Origin: JAVBPP01 sp031549535
GTDB taxonomy: Bacteria; Bacillota; Clostridia; Oscillospirales; Acutalibacteraceae
DNA length: 34,047 nt
Direction: 5' to 3'
NCBI GenBank assembly: GCA_031549535.1
Contig: JAVBPP010000054.1
Span: 1-34,047, forward strand
Below, one piece after another: positions 1-8,935 of this stretch; position 1 is the stretch's first letter, and every line of letters starts with the position of its first letter. The position numbers were made by a program, and so were the translations under genes. The notes under the pieces are model-generated. The model was not told the DNA's origin, did no database searches, and saw only the letters and a list, made by a program, of their open reading frames with translations.

Positions 1-568
1 TTTTCAGACCGAACGCCTCATAATACAGCGGCGTGAGCATGCTTTTGTGAAGGCCGAGGTAGACCTCGTCGTAAATCAAGCGGAAGGTATGCATGGCAAT
101 CCAGCCGCCGCCGCCCACGTCGCCGGAGCAGATGCCAAGACCCGCGAGCTGCAGCATCGTACCCTCGGAGTCGATGGCGTTGCAGCAGGTGCCCGTGCCG
201 CAGTTGTAGCCGATGGCCGCTCCGCTTTCACTGCCGGCTTTGACAACGATAAAGCCATCATTAAAAATTTCAAAACGCTCCAAGCCAAAATCCCGCAGCT
301 TGCCGCACATGATGTCGTATTGAAACGGGTGGTCAATACCCGCCAGCCCCATGAGCGTAAAACGGATATCCGCAAGGCTCTTACCCGCAATACCGAGTAG
401 AGCCTGCAGGCCATCCCAGATGATGGCGGAGGCGTCATCAAAAGCGCCCTCCAGGTTTTCATGGTTACTGCCGGGACCCTCGTATTGTGCCACGAGAGCC
501 TTTGTTTCATCAAACAGCGCGAATGCGGTTTTTGTGCCGCCGCCGTCCACCCCGATATAGTATTTCAT
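1..568 (-). CDS. BadF/BadG-type N-acetylhexosamine kinase, C-terminus cut by window edge
   Basis: Only the first 189 codons lie in the window; no stop is reached. The start is the ATG at 566-568, with AAGGAG just upstream. The protein begins MKYYIGVDGGGTKT, the phosphate-1 loop of the ASKHA sugar-kinase fold (residues 8-14), followed by a GYNCGTGTCCNA segment (second phosphate loop) and CSGDVGGGGW, typical of the BadF/BadG/BcrA and N-acetylglucosamine kinase family. Family members phosphorylate free N-acetylhexosamines in the cytoplasm with ATP. It follows the GH109-like gene by 15 bases, so the two are probably co-transcribed, and the pairing suggests use of amino sugars from glycans. The exact sugar cannot be told. 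A BadF-type dehydratase activator is less likely because no dehydratase gene is nearby. Confidence 0.85.
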   Translation of the reverse strand, partial: MKYYIGVDGGGTKTAFALFDETKALVAQYEGPGSNHENLEGAFDDASAIIWDGLQALLGIAGKSLADIRFTLMGLAGIDHPFQYDIMCGKLRDFGLERFEIFNDGFIVVKAGSESGAAIGYNCGTGTCCNAIDSEGTMLQLAGLGICSGDVGGGGWIAMHTFRLIYDEVYLGLHKSMLTPLYYEAFGLK

Positions 569-583
569 GCCTATCTCCTTATG

Positions 584-1819
584 CTATTCAAATATTTCAT
601 CACAAACTGCGTCCAGGCAATATCTGCCCCGGCGGAAAGGCTCCCGGTCAATCCACATGCCGCTTGTGAAATCCGGGAAGGGAACAGCCGTGCCCCCCAA
701 AGCGATGGATTGCTCGGATAAATAAGTCACCGCCATCCACGCCGCCGTATCATAGACGTCAATCGGCGGTTGGCCGTCATGGCGCACGCTGTCCACAAAG
801 GCGTTGAGCACTAAATAGTCCATGCCGTCGTGGCCGAACAGGCTTGCCATATCCAAATAATCCTTCCAAAGCGGATGCTCGTATTTTTCCTTAAAAGGCT
901 TAAAAGCATCCCATTCATGGCGCTTGGTGCAGTGATCCTCCAGATAAATTTTGTCGCCCTCTTCCTGAAAAATGCCCTTGGTGCCGTGCACACGGTAGTT
1001 GCGGGAATAGGGGCGCGGCAGCGTGCAGTCGTGCACAAGCAGGATGGTTTCACCGTGTGCGCATTTTATCATGGTGGTGGTGATGTCACCCTGGGTAAAA
1101 TCGTGGTTCATCAAAACGGAATCATCCGCCTTGTTTTCCTTTACCCAGGCGCGAAGACCCTTGGCGTTGGTTGCCATGGCGCTTAAGGAGACAAAGCGGT
1201 TGCCCCGGTTAATGTTCAGCAGTTTCGCAATCGGTCCAAGCTGGTGCGTGGGGTACAGCTCGCCGTTGCGGTTCATAAAGTTAAACAGTCGGCCGTGGTG
1301 GTTCTCCACCCCGAGCGCGATTTCGTCCCGCAGGTCGTGCTCATAACCGCCCTGCGCATGCATAATATCGCCGAACAAGCCCTGGCGGCTCATATGATAG
1401 ATTGCCATTTCCGTCCTGCCGTAGCAGCAATTTTCCAGCAGCATGCAAAACTTTCCGGAGGAGCGGGAAGTGCGCACCAGTTCCCAACATTCTTCCTCCG
1501 ATGCGGCGCCGCCGACTTCGATTGCCACATGCTTACCCGCGTTCATCGCGTCCGCCGCGATGCGGCTGTGTGTAATCCAGGTGGAGCAGCAGAGCACGGC
1601 ATCCAAATCGTCCCGTGCGAGCAGCTCGTGATAATCCAAATAAATCTCCGGCCGGTATTCCAGCCGTTCCTCCACAGCGTCCGCAGCTTTTTTAGCGCGG
1701 TCGCCGTAATTATCGCAAACGGCGGTAACCTTCACATTTTCAATGCATAGCAGGGTGTGCATCATCCCTGTCCCGCGCCCACCCAGGCCGATTACGCCAA
1801 TGTTTATTGCTTCTTTCAT
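584..1819 (-). CDS. Gfo/Idh/MocA family protein, GH109-like (alpha-N-acetylgalactosaminidase-like)
   Basis: 411 aa from the ATG at 1817-1819. An in-frame extension to 1903 would run into the preceding gene, and GVIGLGGRGTG then sits at residues 8-18, as expected for an N-terminal Rossmann NAD-binding fold. The stretches MLLENCCYGR, GLFGDIMHAQGGYEHDLR and YPTHQLGPIA...LNINRGNRFVSL resemble the NAD-dependent GH109 glycosidases, which remove terminal alpha-N-acetylgalactosamine by a transient oxidation mechanism. No signal peptide is visible, so it should act in the cytoplasm. It lies between an unknown gene (16 bases upstream) and a sugar kinase (15 bases downstream), in one operon. An ordinary sugar dehydrogenase remains possible. 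Family membership is firm; the GH109 assignment is from remembered motifs. Confidence 0.8.
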   Translation of the reverse strand: MKEAINIGVIGLGGRGTGMMHTLLCIENVKVTAVCDNYGDRAKKAADAVEERLEYRPEIYLDYHELLARDDLDAVLCCSTWITHSRIAADAMNAGKHVAIEVGGAASEEECWELVRTSRSSGKFCMLLENCCYGRTEMAIYHMSRQGLFGDIMHAQGGYEHDLRDEIALGVENHHGRLFNFMNRNGELYPTHQLGPIAKLLNINRGNRFVSLSAMATNAKGLRAWVKENKADDSVLMNHDFTQGDITTTMIKCAHGETILLVHDCTLPRPYSRNYRVHGTKGIFQEEGDKIYLEDHCTKRHEWDAFKPFKEKYEHPLWKDYLDMASLFGHDGMDYLVLNAFVDSVRHDGQPPIDVYDTAAWMAVTYLSEQSIALGGTAVPFPDFTSGMWIDREPFRRGRYCLDAVCDEIFE

Positions 1820-1835
1820 CCTTCTATTCGTCCCT

Positions 1836-2858
1836 TCATTCCATAAAGTCCAGCAGTTGCTCTGCAATATCATCTGTAACAGGCATGCCCTCGGCGCAGA
1901 CAAGCGGTACCTGAATTAAGGAGCAAAAAGATTCCACATGCTCCATAAAATAACAATCACGCACAAACAGCTTTTTCGGCCTGCCGTTTTCTATAATATA
2001 GTCAATCAGCGCATTGATTGCCGCTCCGGCGCTTGCCATTCCGCGTTCCACGAGGGCTTGGCAAAAGAGCTGGCCATCATCCCGGTTAAGAAGCAACAGT
2101 AGGCGGGGGAAGTAGGGCGTCTCCTGTGGACTCTCTTGCACAGGGGAGGGGAGAAACAGGATGTCCAACTCCAGGTTGTGGCGATTCACTTTTTTGCTTT
2201 TTAAACGTGTGAGAAGCAGTTCATCTTTGAATTGTATTTTTGTGACGTTTTTTGGGGGGAGGGGTAGCTGCCTCACAGTATTCAGCCACTGCTGCTGTTC
2301 CGATGAATAAAATCGCAACAAGGTCTCTCCGTTTTCAAAATCCACCGTGAGGTCATTCTGCCCCATAAGCTGAAAGGCCATGTAAAAGTTTTGCAAGGCA
2401 TCAATTAAAAGCTCAGCCTGTTCCGCGTTGATGAACCAGGGGTAATACCCTTCCTCCATGGAGCGAAAATAAATCCAGTTGTTTGCTCCGCGAAATTTGA
2501 GCCCCAAATCTTTGATGATGGCACGCTCTTTGGGGTCGAGCTCGTCACGGTCACCATAATAACACACGAGGCAACTTTGATAAAAAAGGGGATTTGTGGC
2601 GGAATCTTCCTCATCCTGATTCATCAGCCTGCATAAGCCGTTGAACGAACGGTAACCGGGATAAACGCCGATTCCATAGCACTCCCCCAGCCTGCCCATG
2701 ACGGAAATATAAACAGGTTCTTCCCGTTCGGGCAATAAAATGGTGATAAGGTCAGTGTCGTATAAAGCCTCCCAGGGAGCCTGTTGCTTGATTTTTAGAG
2801 CAACTTCATAGAGCTTTTCCCATTGCTCTGCGGTCGGCGGCGAATTTTTGTACTTCAT
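1836..2858 (-). CDS. Uncharacterised soluble protein, first gene of the amino-sugar operon
   Basis: 340 aa, not recognised with confidence. There is no signal peptide or membrane segment; the sequence is aromatic-rich with many acidic residues. The N-terminal half (about 1-160) has the run YGIGVYPGYRSFNGLCRLM, and the C-terminal half (about 200-340) has RLLLLLNRDDGQLFCQALVE and a hydrophobic-acidic end (LVCAEGMPVTDDIAEQLLDFME). The layout recalls two-domain DUF proteins of Clostridia, but no function is offered. The start ATG at 2856-2858 follows TAGGGGGAT. It appears to be transcribed from the promoter near 2900 together with the GH109-like and kinase genes. Confidence 0.7.
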   Translation of the reverse strand: MKYKNSPPTAEQWEKLYEVALKIKQQAPWEALYDTDLITILLPEREEPVYISVMGRLGECYGIGVYPGYRSFNGLCRLMNQDEEDSATNPLFYQSCLVCYYGDRDELDPKERAIIKDLGLKFRGANNWIYFRSMEEGYYPWFINAEQAELLIDALQNFYMAFQLMGQNDLTVDFENGETLLRFYSSEQQQWLNTVRQLPLPPKNVTKIQFKDELLLTRLKSKKVNRHNLELDILFLPSPVQESPQETPYFPRLLLLLNRDDGQLFCQALVERGMASAGAAINALIDYIIENGRPKKLFVRDCYFMEHVESFCSLIQVPLVCAEGMPVTDDIAEQLLDFME

Positions 2859-2899
2859 GCGGATCCCCCTATGAAATGATAGAGATGCAAATCATTTTC

Positions 2900-2905
2900 A
2901 GTATA
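2900..2905 (-). promoter_or_regulatory. Probable extended -10 promoter of the 2858-1 operon
   Basis: On the minus strand the bases read TGATATACT, an extended -10 (TGN before TATACT), about 40 bases upstream of the ATG at 2858. The only -35 candidate is TTGCTC at a long spacing of 19, so the call rests on the -10. Confidence 0.4.
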
Positions 2906-3009
2906 TCACATTTCTTGAAAAAGTGAGCAAGATATTTTGGATGCGATTGAAAAGGTTGGGATTTTAGGAAGCATATCGCCGTAATACCAATCCCTTATGC
3001 AGCGGTATT

Positions 3010-3111
3010 ATACCAATATCCAAATAAAGCGTAGATAAAAAATCTGCAAAAAAGCCATACAGCAAAGCTTTTCCTTGATTTTTTATGACTCTTTCTAATG
3101 GATATTGGTAT
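3010..3111 (-). repeat. MITE-like element, copy A (complete)
   Basis: A 102-base element with perfect 12-base terminal inverted repeats ATACCAATATCC/GGATATTGGTAT. Its reverse complement matches 33815-33910 with about six mismatches, and its end matches 16732-16776. It has no coding capacity. Another ATACCAATCCC at 2984-2994 lies just outside, possibly a nested remnant. No clear target duplication could be fixed. Confidence 0.8.
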
Positions 3112-3116
3112 TATAG

Positions 3117-3163
3117 CAAAAACCTGCCACAAAAGCAATTTCAGCTTTTGTGGCAGGTTTTAT
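3117..3163. terminator. Bidirectional intrinsic terminator after the 8554-3184 operon
   Basis: Perfect 16-bp stem AACCTGCCACAAAAGC (3121-3136) with its complement at 3144-3159 and a 7-base loop. T-rich tracts follow on both strands. It ends transcription of the minus-strand adhesin and TasA-like pair; no plus-strand gene ends here. Confidence 0.9.
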
Positions 3164-3183
3164 TTTCACTGAAGTATGGCACG

Positions 3184-3777
3184 TTACAGCCGTTCAACCC
3201 CTGCGGGTAAATCGCTGATTTGGAAGTTTTGCTTATAAGCTTCGTGTGTTGCCTGCGAAAGCTCCATTTTCACATCAAAAACAAAGCGCAAATCCTTATC
3301 TTGATAGAAGCTGTCAATATCCCCCGTGAGTTTGACGTCCTGGATATATATCTTTGTTGTGTCTTCGCCGGGGAGCAGAACCTTGCTGTAATACCAGTAA
3401 CCGTCCTTGCCGTCAATCCAGAGCGGGGCATTTACGGTGTACTGCACCTGCTCGGCGGGAATGGCAGCTGGCTTCCAGGTGGCGGGGCTGACGCTCTCAT
3501 CCAGCCATTCAATCGCAGTTTCGAAAGCAACGCGGACATAGGCGCGTTTGTTGCCTTTGTTCTCAATCCAGACAATTTTTTCCGTTACATCGGCGCCGAA
3601 CGCGTCAGAATCGGGGAATTCTTCATGCAAAACGCCGTCAATCGTTCCGGCCGCGCCGGTGAGGCTGGAGGAATCATTACTGGAAAAGACGGCGTAGGCC
3701 AAACCGACCACAGAAACAAAAGTCACAATTAATATGGCAATGCTTGCCGAGAGTTTTAAGGCTATTTTTTTATTCAT
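3184..3777 (-). CDS. Small TasA/camelysin-like fibre protein (class I)
   Basis: 197 aa. The N-terminus is basic, then a hydrophobic helix, then LAYA followed by VFSSNDSSSLTGAAGT, the AxA-x-F-(S/T) layout of SipW-processed TasA/camelysin proteins; cleavage is expected near residue 29. The mature part is acidic and beta-rich, with NKGNKRAYVRV and a C-terminus MELSQATHEAYKQNF...LPAGVERL. It is a clear paralogue of the protein at 9545-10168, sharing the same C-terminal signature. The start ATG has AAAGGAG upstream. It lies 28 bases downstream of the 1582-aa adhesin in the same operon and is followed by a strong terminator. I infer that it links that adhesin to a fibre. The short LPAG near the end is not a sortase signal, since no membrane segment follows. 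Confidence 0.85.
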   Translation of the reverse strand: MNKKIALKLSASIAILIVTFVSVVGLAYAVFSSNDSSSLTGAAGTIDGVLHEEFPDSDAFGADVTEKIVWIENKGNKRAYVRVAFETAIEWLDESVSPATWKPAAIPAEQVQYTVNAPLWIDGKDGYWYYSKVLLPGEDTTKIYIQDVKLTGDIDSFYQDKDLRFVFDVKMELSQATHEAYKQNFQISDLPAGVERL

Positions 3778-3805
3778 GTGCGTTCACTCCTTTCTGAATA
3801 TCGGT

Positions 3806-6800
3806 TCAGCCGTCGATGGTTGCGTTCAGTTTGTAGACTGTGCCCAGCGTTACCGGGATGATGAGGCTTTCTGTTGGCTCACCCGTTCCGCTTAAGGGGT
3901 AAATTCCGCCGGAAGCATCCTCCGGAAGGTCAATGGTCAAAGTGTAATCGCCTGCAACGGTCAGGCCGCGGATTACGGTTGCCCCGTTGTGCACGGCTAT
4001 TGTGGCTGTCGAGCCGGAGGCGTTGCAGCGATAGGTGGCGCAGGTGCTGTCATAGTCAAAGCGCAGGTCGGTTCCGCCGTGAGAGAGGGTGAAGCTGACA
4101 TCCTCTGTGTACGGCGTTTTGTCAGCTTGGCGCAGGCTAATGGAAATTGCGCTGTAAGGAGCCTGAGCTGTTTCGCCGTTTAGTTTAAAGAGGTTGCGCT
4201 TGCTCTCCAAATCACTAAAGCCAACCGGAACAAGTTTGTTTTTCAGCAGTAGGGTAATTTGGCTGTCCGGCTTGTTATCGGCAGGGGAGGCGGGCTTTTT
4301 CAGTTCAAAGACCGCGGTAGAGGAGCTAAAGTCATAGCTCCAGGACTCCGCCGCACCGCCCTTGGCCTCCAGCTTGTAGCCGTCCCTGTCAAATGGCAGG
4401 GAGCACTGCTCAATGAGCTTATATTTGCCATAGGGCAGGTTGTCAAAGGTGAGGGTGTTAACGCCCGTTTTGGTGTAAACCAGGGTTCCGGAGTAGGTTG
4501 TGCCGTCGTCTTCATTGCGAATGGTGATGCCGAACAGGAAGGTCTTGTCGATGTCGGAACCGACGGCCGCAAAGTCATCCTCGGTGGCCTGGGCAGTACC
4601 GCTCTTGTTTAAAATCAGTTTTTGAATAATCAGGCGGGTGTCGTCCAGCCCTTCGTCCGGCTCGTTTTTGATTTGCATCAGCAAGCGATTTTCTTCTTCG
4701 TCAAAGCTGCTTGCAATCAGCATGTCATCGCTGTCTGTCAAGTGGCCGAGGTAGGTGATTTGATCGCCCAGAACACTCAGTAAGTAGAGGGTGTTGCTGC
4801 GCTGATAATCCTGCGGAGCCTTAGTCTCTTCCACCACATAGTAACCGGGGGTCAGCTCCAAAACGGATTCATCCGCGCTGCCGGGTTTGATAACGCCGGT
4901 TATGCTGGTTGTGCTGTCGCTGATTAAGCTGCGGACGGCCTCATAGTCAAGGCCGGTGAAGCCGCTTGCTGTGTGGTATACCGTGAATTCCGCGCCGCTG
5001 ATTTCTGTGCGGGAATCCTCCTTGTATTTCTCAATTTCCAGAGAGGGATTCTGCACCTCTATGCCTACGTTGATTACCATGACCACCGCTGTAATGTGCT
5101 GCTCGGTTGCACTGCTGCTGCGCTTCCAGTCCACAGTGGAGGTTTGGGCTTCCGTGTCCGGGTTAAGCGGAGTTACCGTGATGTTGGTGCCGTTAAAGTC
5201 AATGCGCCAGCCGTATTCATCGCCGATATAGCCGTCCGGCACCACGGTTTCTTTTAACAGGTAGCTGCCGACCGGGAGGTCAATCGTTTTATTTTCCTCG
5301 GGAATAATTTTCTTGAAGAATACCGGGTCGTCCGCGTAATCACCCAGCTCCGCGTATTGGTATAGGGTAAACTCGGAGCCGTTCAAATGGGTACGGATTT
5401 CGTTGGCAAATTTTTCGACCTCTAAATGCGCGAGAATCGTTTTGCGCGTCTTGATTTTTGCATCGTCCGTTTTGCTGTTCACTTTAACCACGTTCGGATA
5501 CTCGCGCACCTCGGTGAGCTCCGGTGTGATAAAGTAGAAATGGAAGGTATCTTCATAGGCAACATAGCGAACGGTGGCTTTGCCGTCTGCGTCAAGTGGT
5601 TGCAGGCTGCCGGAAACATCCTCCAGCAGGTCTTTGTTTGTCAGATTCTGTGTGCCGTCATAAACATCGGTGACCCAGGCTGTGGCTACGCCCTTAGCGC
5701 AGGGGCGAGTGCCGTCTGTGAGTGTTATGTCACAGACATCCTCCTGTAAGCCGACATTGCGCAGCTGCGGGAAATCTTTGCCGGTTTCCATGTTCCACAT
5801 GTCAGTAAAGTCCCAACCCAAACCTTCATAGCTGCTTTGCAGTTTCAGTTCGGCAAGAGTTTTGCTGGCACCGTGGCGGCCGTCGTGCACCGCCTGCGGG
5901 TCTGTGCCGGGGACGACTGCTGCAACACCGGAACCGGTTCCTGTCTGGAATTTTACGGTTGTGCTATCCAGCGCGTAGTTGTTCGCGGAGTATTTTGTGC
6001 TGGCTTGTGAAAATGTATGCACACGATTGGAACGGGCGGCGTTATATCCAAACACGTCGGATACAAGAGAGACGCAGTTGTTCACATTGCCGCCCCCGTC
6101 ATATTGGGCACCGCTGATACCGCCGACAGAGGGTCCGCTTAGGCTGCCGCTTGAGTAGCAGCGCGTTATGTTGGCAACGGCGTTCCCCCTATAAGGATAG
6201 CTGATAATACCACCAACATTACACCATTCTCCAAAGGGATTCGTGTTGGGGGGCACATTAAACAGCAGGTTACCTGTGTTCACGCAGTCTTCTATTTTTG
6301 TGGCAGCATAGGTGGTGATGCGGCCGGTGATGCCGCCTACAAAATAGGCATAGGAGGTGGCGGTGTCCGCAAGCGTACCGCTCAAATCGCCGTTGTTTTC
6401 ACAGGAGCGGAGAGTTGTATACGCATAGTTGCCGCTGTAACCCAAAATACCGCCCAGGAAGAGGTTGGTATAGTTCGGGTCTTCCGCTGTCTTAACTAAA
6501 TTGAAATCAAAGTCACTCTTACATCCGATGATATTGAGATTGCTGGCATTTGCTGAGGTGAACGTAATGGCACCGCCCATAATGCCGCCAAAGCGATAGG
6601 TTTTACCGCCGTGTGTTTCGGTCAGCTCCATTTCGCCGCCCCGGGTTTCACAGTTTTGAATCGTGACGCTGCCCTTGCCAAGCTCGGAATAGCGGCCCAC
6701 GATAAAGCCGACATATTGGTTGCTGTTTACGGTAAAGCCGCTGAAGGTGGTATTCTCGGATAAACAGTTGGAAATCAAGCAGCCCGGGCCGCCGGTTTGT

Positions 6801-8554
6801 GTGTAAAGCTGAGCCGCAATGCCGCCCATGGCAACGCCGGTGCCGCCGATTTTGCAGTCCACCAGGCTACAGCCGATAATATTGGAGTCAATGACATAGG
6901 CCGCGATGCCGCCGCTGGTATTGTTTGTGGTGCTGGACTCGCCATTGCTGACAAGGCAGTTTTCCAATGTGGAATTTACGACCACGCTGGCCAGCAGAGC
7001 ATTAAAAGAGGCTGTGCTCTTCACCTTTGCGCCGTCCAGGCAAACATTTTTCACAACGCCGCCGTCCGCCACATAGCCGAACAGCGCCTGCATTGAAACC
7101 GTTGCATCGATGTTCAGCCCACGAATGGTGTAACCCTGCCCGTCAAACACGCCTGAGAAGGGGACGTTGCCGATATCCGGGTCTCCGCCGATGGGCATCC
7201 AGCCAAACAGACCGTTTTCGGGGTCTGTGAACAGTTCACAAATCTCAGTTAAGTCCATGTCGTTCATGAGCCTGTAGTGAGAATCAAAGCTATAATCATC
7301 GTTTCCGATGTTCGCCAGCTGCTGCGGCGTGTAGATGCGGAAGGGATCCTCCTCGGTTCCGCTGCCCTTCATGCCGTTGAAAATCAAGTCAAGGCCTTTT
7401 TCATTTTTGTTGAGATTGGTGACGCCCATGCGGAAAATACCCTTTGCGCCGAGCCCAACCTCTGTGCTCTTAACATATTCGCCGTCCTTACTGCCGGAAT
7501 AGGGGGCGACTTCTTTCACCAGTTCAAAACCTTCCTCGTCCTCCGGGGTGCTGCCTCCGGAGATGCTAAAGGTCAAATCGCCGTTGTAACGGCTGAATTC
7601 CACCGCGTATTGCGGCTGCTTGTCTTCCGAGGTGAAAATGGATTCATTTGTGATGCCTGTAATGATATCGTGCATGGGATTGAGCTTAAGGTGATATGTA
7701 CCTTGATGCGTAACGCGGATATAGAATTCCTGACCCAGGCTGATTTCATAAAGCCTGGAAGCGGTGTCGCTGGCCGAAGCTGTCGGATAGTAAAAGTCAT
7801 TTTCATTGATAAAAAAGGTTGGAGCTGTGTCCTTATCTTCGCCCCCTGCGTTCAATTGCTTTAGGGATTCGGCGCTGTCTGCGCTCCAATCCAGCTTAAA
7901 CGGGCCGACGAATCCGTTTTCGTCCGCAGCCATTTCAGTGGGTTTTGTAAACACAAGGTCGGCTGTGTCCGTCAAGGAAAGGGGCGCAAAGCCGTTGCCG
8001 TAGAAATAATCCTGTTCCGTCTGCGTAAACAAACCTTCTACGCCAGGATAGATATATTCTGCCGGATCCGCAAGAAACAGGCGAAACCACAGCAGCTTTT
8101 GCGTTAGAGAGGGGCCGAGTGTTTTGGTGTCGAGCGTTTCGAGCGGAAAACTTGCCAGTGCGCGGTCATAGACAAAATCCACCCGGCTTACACCGGCCAG
8201 GGTAGAGGTAAGATACATCGTTCGCATCTGGGTGACCGCATAACGCATCTGCGCGAGAACGTCCTCGCTCACGCCCATATAAGCAGCCAACGCAGCCGGG
8301 TCGTTTTGGATGCGTTCATATTCGGGATCCAGCCCGAGAATGTTGTGATGGACGCAGAACGTGCCGATGCGCTCGCTGGTATCCTCGTTAACCACGGAAT
8401 ACATCGTGGTTCCCGTTCCCGTTCCGCTGCCCATATATTTCGTTTCGTCCGCCCACGTAGGGGCGATGATTATGGAAACAATCAGCGCGGTCAGCAAACA
8501 GGCTGATAAAAAATAGGTCAACAGTCTTTTTTTGGTTAATTTTGATGCGTGCAT
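3806..8554 (-). CDS. Giant thioester-domain adhesin with GLUG beta-helix and SpaA-like domains, no LPXTG
   Basis: 1582 aa. The start is the ATG at 8552-8554 because GGAAGGAG precedes it; an in-frame upstream start at 8632 lies in the promoter. Signal peptide: residues 1-35, ending APTWA. A thioester domain follows: Cys67 in GTFCVHHN and Gln152 in LTQKLLW, the Cys...TQxxxW pair that forms an internal Cys-Gln thioester for covalent attachment to host amines in known family members. Residues about 395-930 are a GLUG-rich region with repeated GGI motifs, predicted beta-helix. SpaA-like domains begin near 1040 (VEKF...LKETVVPDGY) and 1169 (IEKYKED...VEETKAPQDY); a further domain at about 1303 resembles one in the 1891-aa paralogue. 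No LPXTG, no C-terminal hydrophobic segment and no charged tail is seen, so anchoring must be non-standard, perhaps through the TasA-like protein encoded 28 bases downstream. Confidence 0.88.
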   Translation of the reverse strand: MHASKLTKKRLLTYFLSACLLTALIVSIIIAPTWADETKYMGSGTGTGTTMYSVVNEDTSERIGTFCVHHNILGLDPEYERIQNDPAALAAYMGVSEDVLAQMRYAVTQMRTMYLTSTLAGVSRVDFVYDRALASFPLETLDTKTLGPSLTQKLLWFRLFLADPAEYIYPGVEGLFTQTEQDYFYGNGFAPLSLTDTADLVFTKPTEMAADENGFVGPFKLDWSADSAESLKQLNAGGEDKDTAPTFFINENDFYYPTASASDTASRLYEISLGQEFYIRVTHQGTYHLKLNPMHDIITGITNESIFTSEDKQPQYAVEFSRYNGDLTFSISGGSTPEDEEGFELVKEVAPYSGSKDGEYVKSTEVGLGAKGIFRMGVTNLNKNEKGLDLIFNGMKGSGTEEDPFRIYTPQQLANIGNDDYSFDSHYRLMNDMDLTEICELFTDPENGLFGWMPIGGDPDIGNVPFSGVFDGQGYTIRGLNIDATVSMQALFGYVADGGVVKNVCLDGAKVKSTASFNALLASVVVNSTLENCLVSNGESSTTNNTSGGIAAYVIDSNIIGCSLVDCKIGGTGVAMGGIAAQLYTQTGGPGCLISNCLSENTTFSGFTVNSNQYVGFIVGRYSELGKGSVTIQNCETRGGEMELTETHGGKTYRFGGIMGGAITFTSANASNLNIIGCKSDFDFNLVKTAEDPNYTNLFLGGILGYSGNYAYTTLRSCENNGDLSGTLADTATSYAYFVGGITGRITTYAATKIEDCVNTGNLLFNVPPNTNPFGEWCNVGGIISYPYRGNAVANITRCYSSGSLSGPSVGGISGAQYDGGGNVNNCVSLVSDVFGYNAARSNRVHTFSQASTKYSANNYALDSTTVKFQTGTGSGVAAVVPGTDPQAVHDGRHGASKTLAELKLQSSYEGLGWDFTDMWNMETGKDFPQLRNVGLQEDVCDITLTDGTRPCAKGVATAWVTDVYDGTQNLTNKDLLEDVSGSLQPLDADGKATVRYVAYEDTFHFYFITPELTEVREYPNVVKVNSKTDDAKIKTRKTILAHLEVEKFANEIRTHLNGSEFTLYQYAELGDYADDPVFFKKIIPEENKTIDLPVGSYLLKETVVPDGYIGDEYGWRIDFNGTNITVTPLNPDTEAQTSTVDWKRSSSATEQHITAVVMVINVGIEVQNPSLEIEKYKEDSRTEISGAEFTVYHTASGFTGLDYEAVRSLISDSTTSITGVIKPGSADESVLELTPGYYVVEETKAPQDYQRSNTLYLLSVLGDQITYLGHLTDSDDMLIASSFDEEENRLLMQIKNEPDEGLDDTRLIIQKLILNKSGTAQATEDDFAAVGSDIDKTFLFGITIRNEDDGTTYSGTLVYTKTGVNTLTFDNLPYGKYKLIEQCSLPFDRDGYKLEAKGGAAESWSYDFSSSTAVFELKKPASPADNKPDSQITLLLKNKLVPVGFSDLESKRNLFKLNGETAQAPYSAISISLRQADKTPYTEDVSFTLSHGGTDLRFDYDSTCATYRCNASGSTATIAVHNGATVIRGLTVAGDYTLTIDLPEDASGGIYPLSGTGEPTESLIIPVTLGTVYKLNATIDG

Positions 8555-8603
8555 AGCTGCTCCTTCCACGGCGTTTCCGCCGCAGGCGCTTTTCGCCTTT
8601 AAT

Positions 8604-8632
8604 ATAATGGTATGGGATAAGCCGGTTGTCAA
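8604..8632 (-). promoter_or_regulatory. Sigma-A-type promoter for the 8554-3184 operon
   Basis: On the minus strand TTGACA (8627-8632) is followed by a 17-base spacer and CATTAT (8604-8609), about 50 bases upstream of the adhesin start. The -35 is perfect and the -10 is weak (4 of 6). Confidence 0.6.
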
Positions 8633-8830
8633 AATATGGAAAAATGCAGAGTTTTATAGTTTTTCATTTACAACTATGCCTTATTTTATGTCAAAGGTCA
8701 AGTGTTTCCCATTTAGTTAATACAAAATTGATGATTCTAAAAATTTTTTTATTCTTGCCGTATGGATGCGGAAAACTGCGTTCTCAATTCATAAATAATC
8801 CATTCATTTCTAAACATTGTATTAAATGTA

Positions 8831-8858
8831 TTGACGCGCCCGCCAAAATTGCTAATAT
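8831..8858 (+). promoter_or_regulatory. Sigma-A-type promoter for the 8936-16675 operon
   Basis: TTGACG (8831-8836), 16-base spacer, TAATAT (8853-8858), about 77 bases upstream of the first ATG. A CATTTCTAAA block at 8805-8814 lies 16 bases before the -35, like the blocks at two other fibre promoters in the window. The rest of the 381-base divergent gap (8555-8935) is AT-rich, with no gene seen. Confidence 0.65.
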
Positions 8859-8935
8859 TAGATTAGAAGAACAGGCAACTGGGCATTTGCATGCATACAA
8901 GGCAGAGTTTTTCGATTGTAAGGTAAGGAGCGGCT

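Noticed and set aside
584..1903. Longer start (1903) for the GH109-like gene
   Set aside because: It would overlap the upstream gene and add 28 residues unlike the family before the Rossmann motif.
3220..8003. Many 60-195-codon open frames opposite the 1582-aa adhesin
   Set aside because: They are shadows of a well-supported gene with a signal peptide, recognised domains and a ribosome site.
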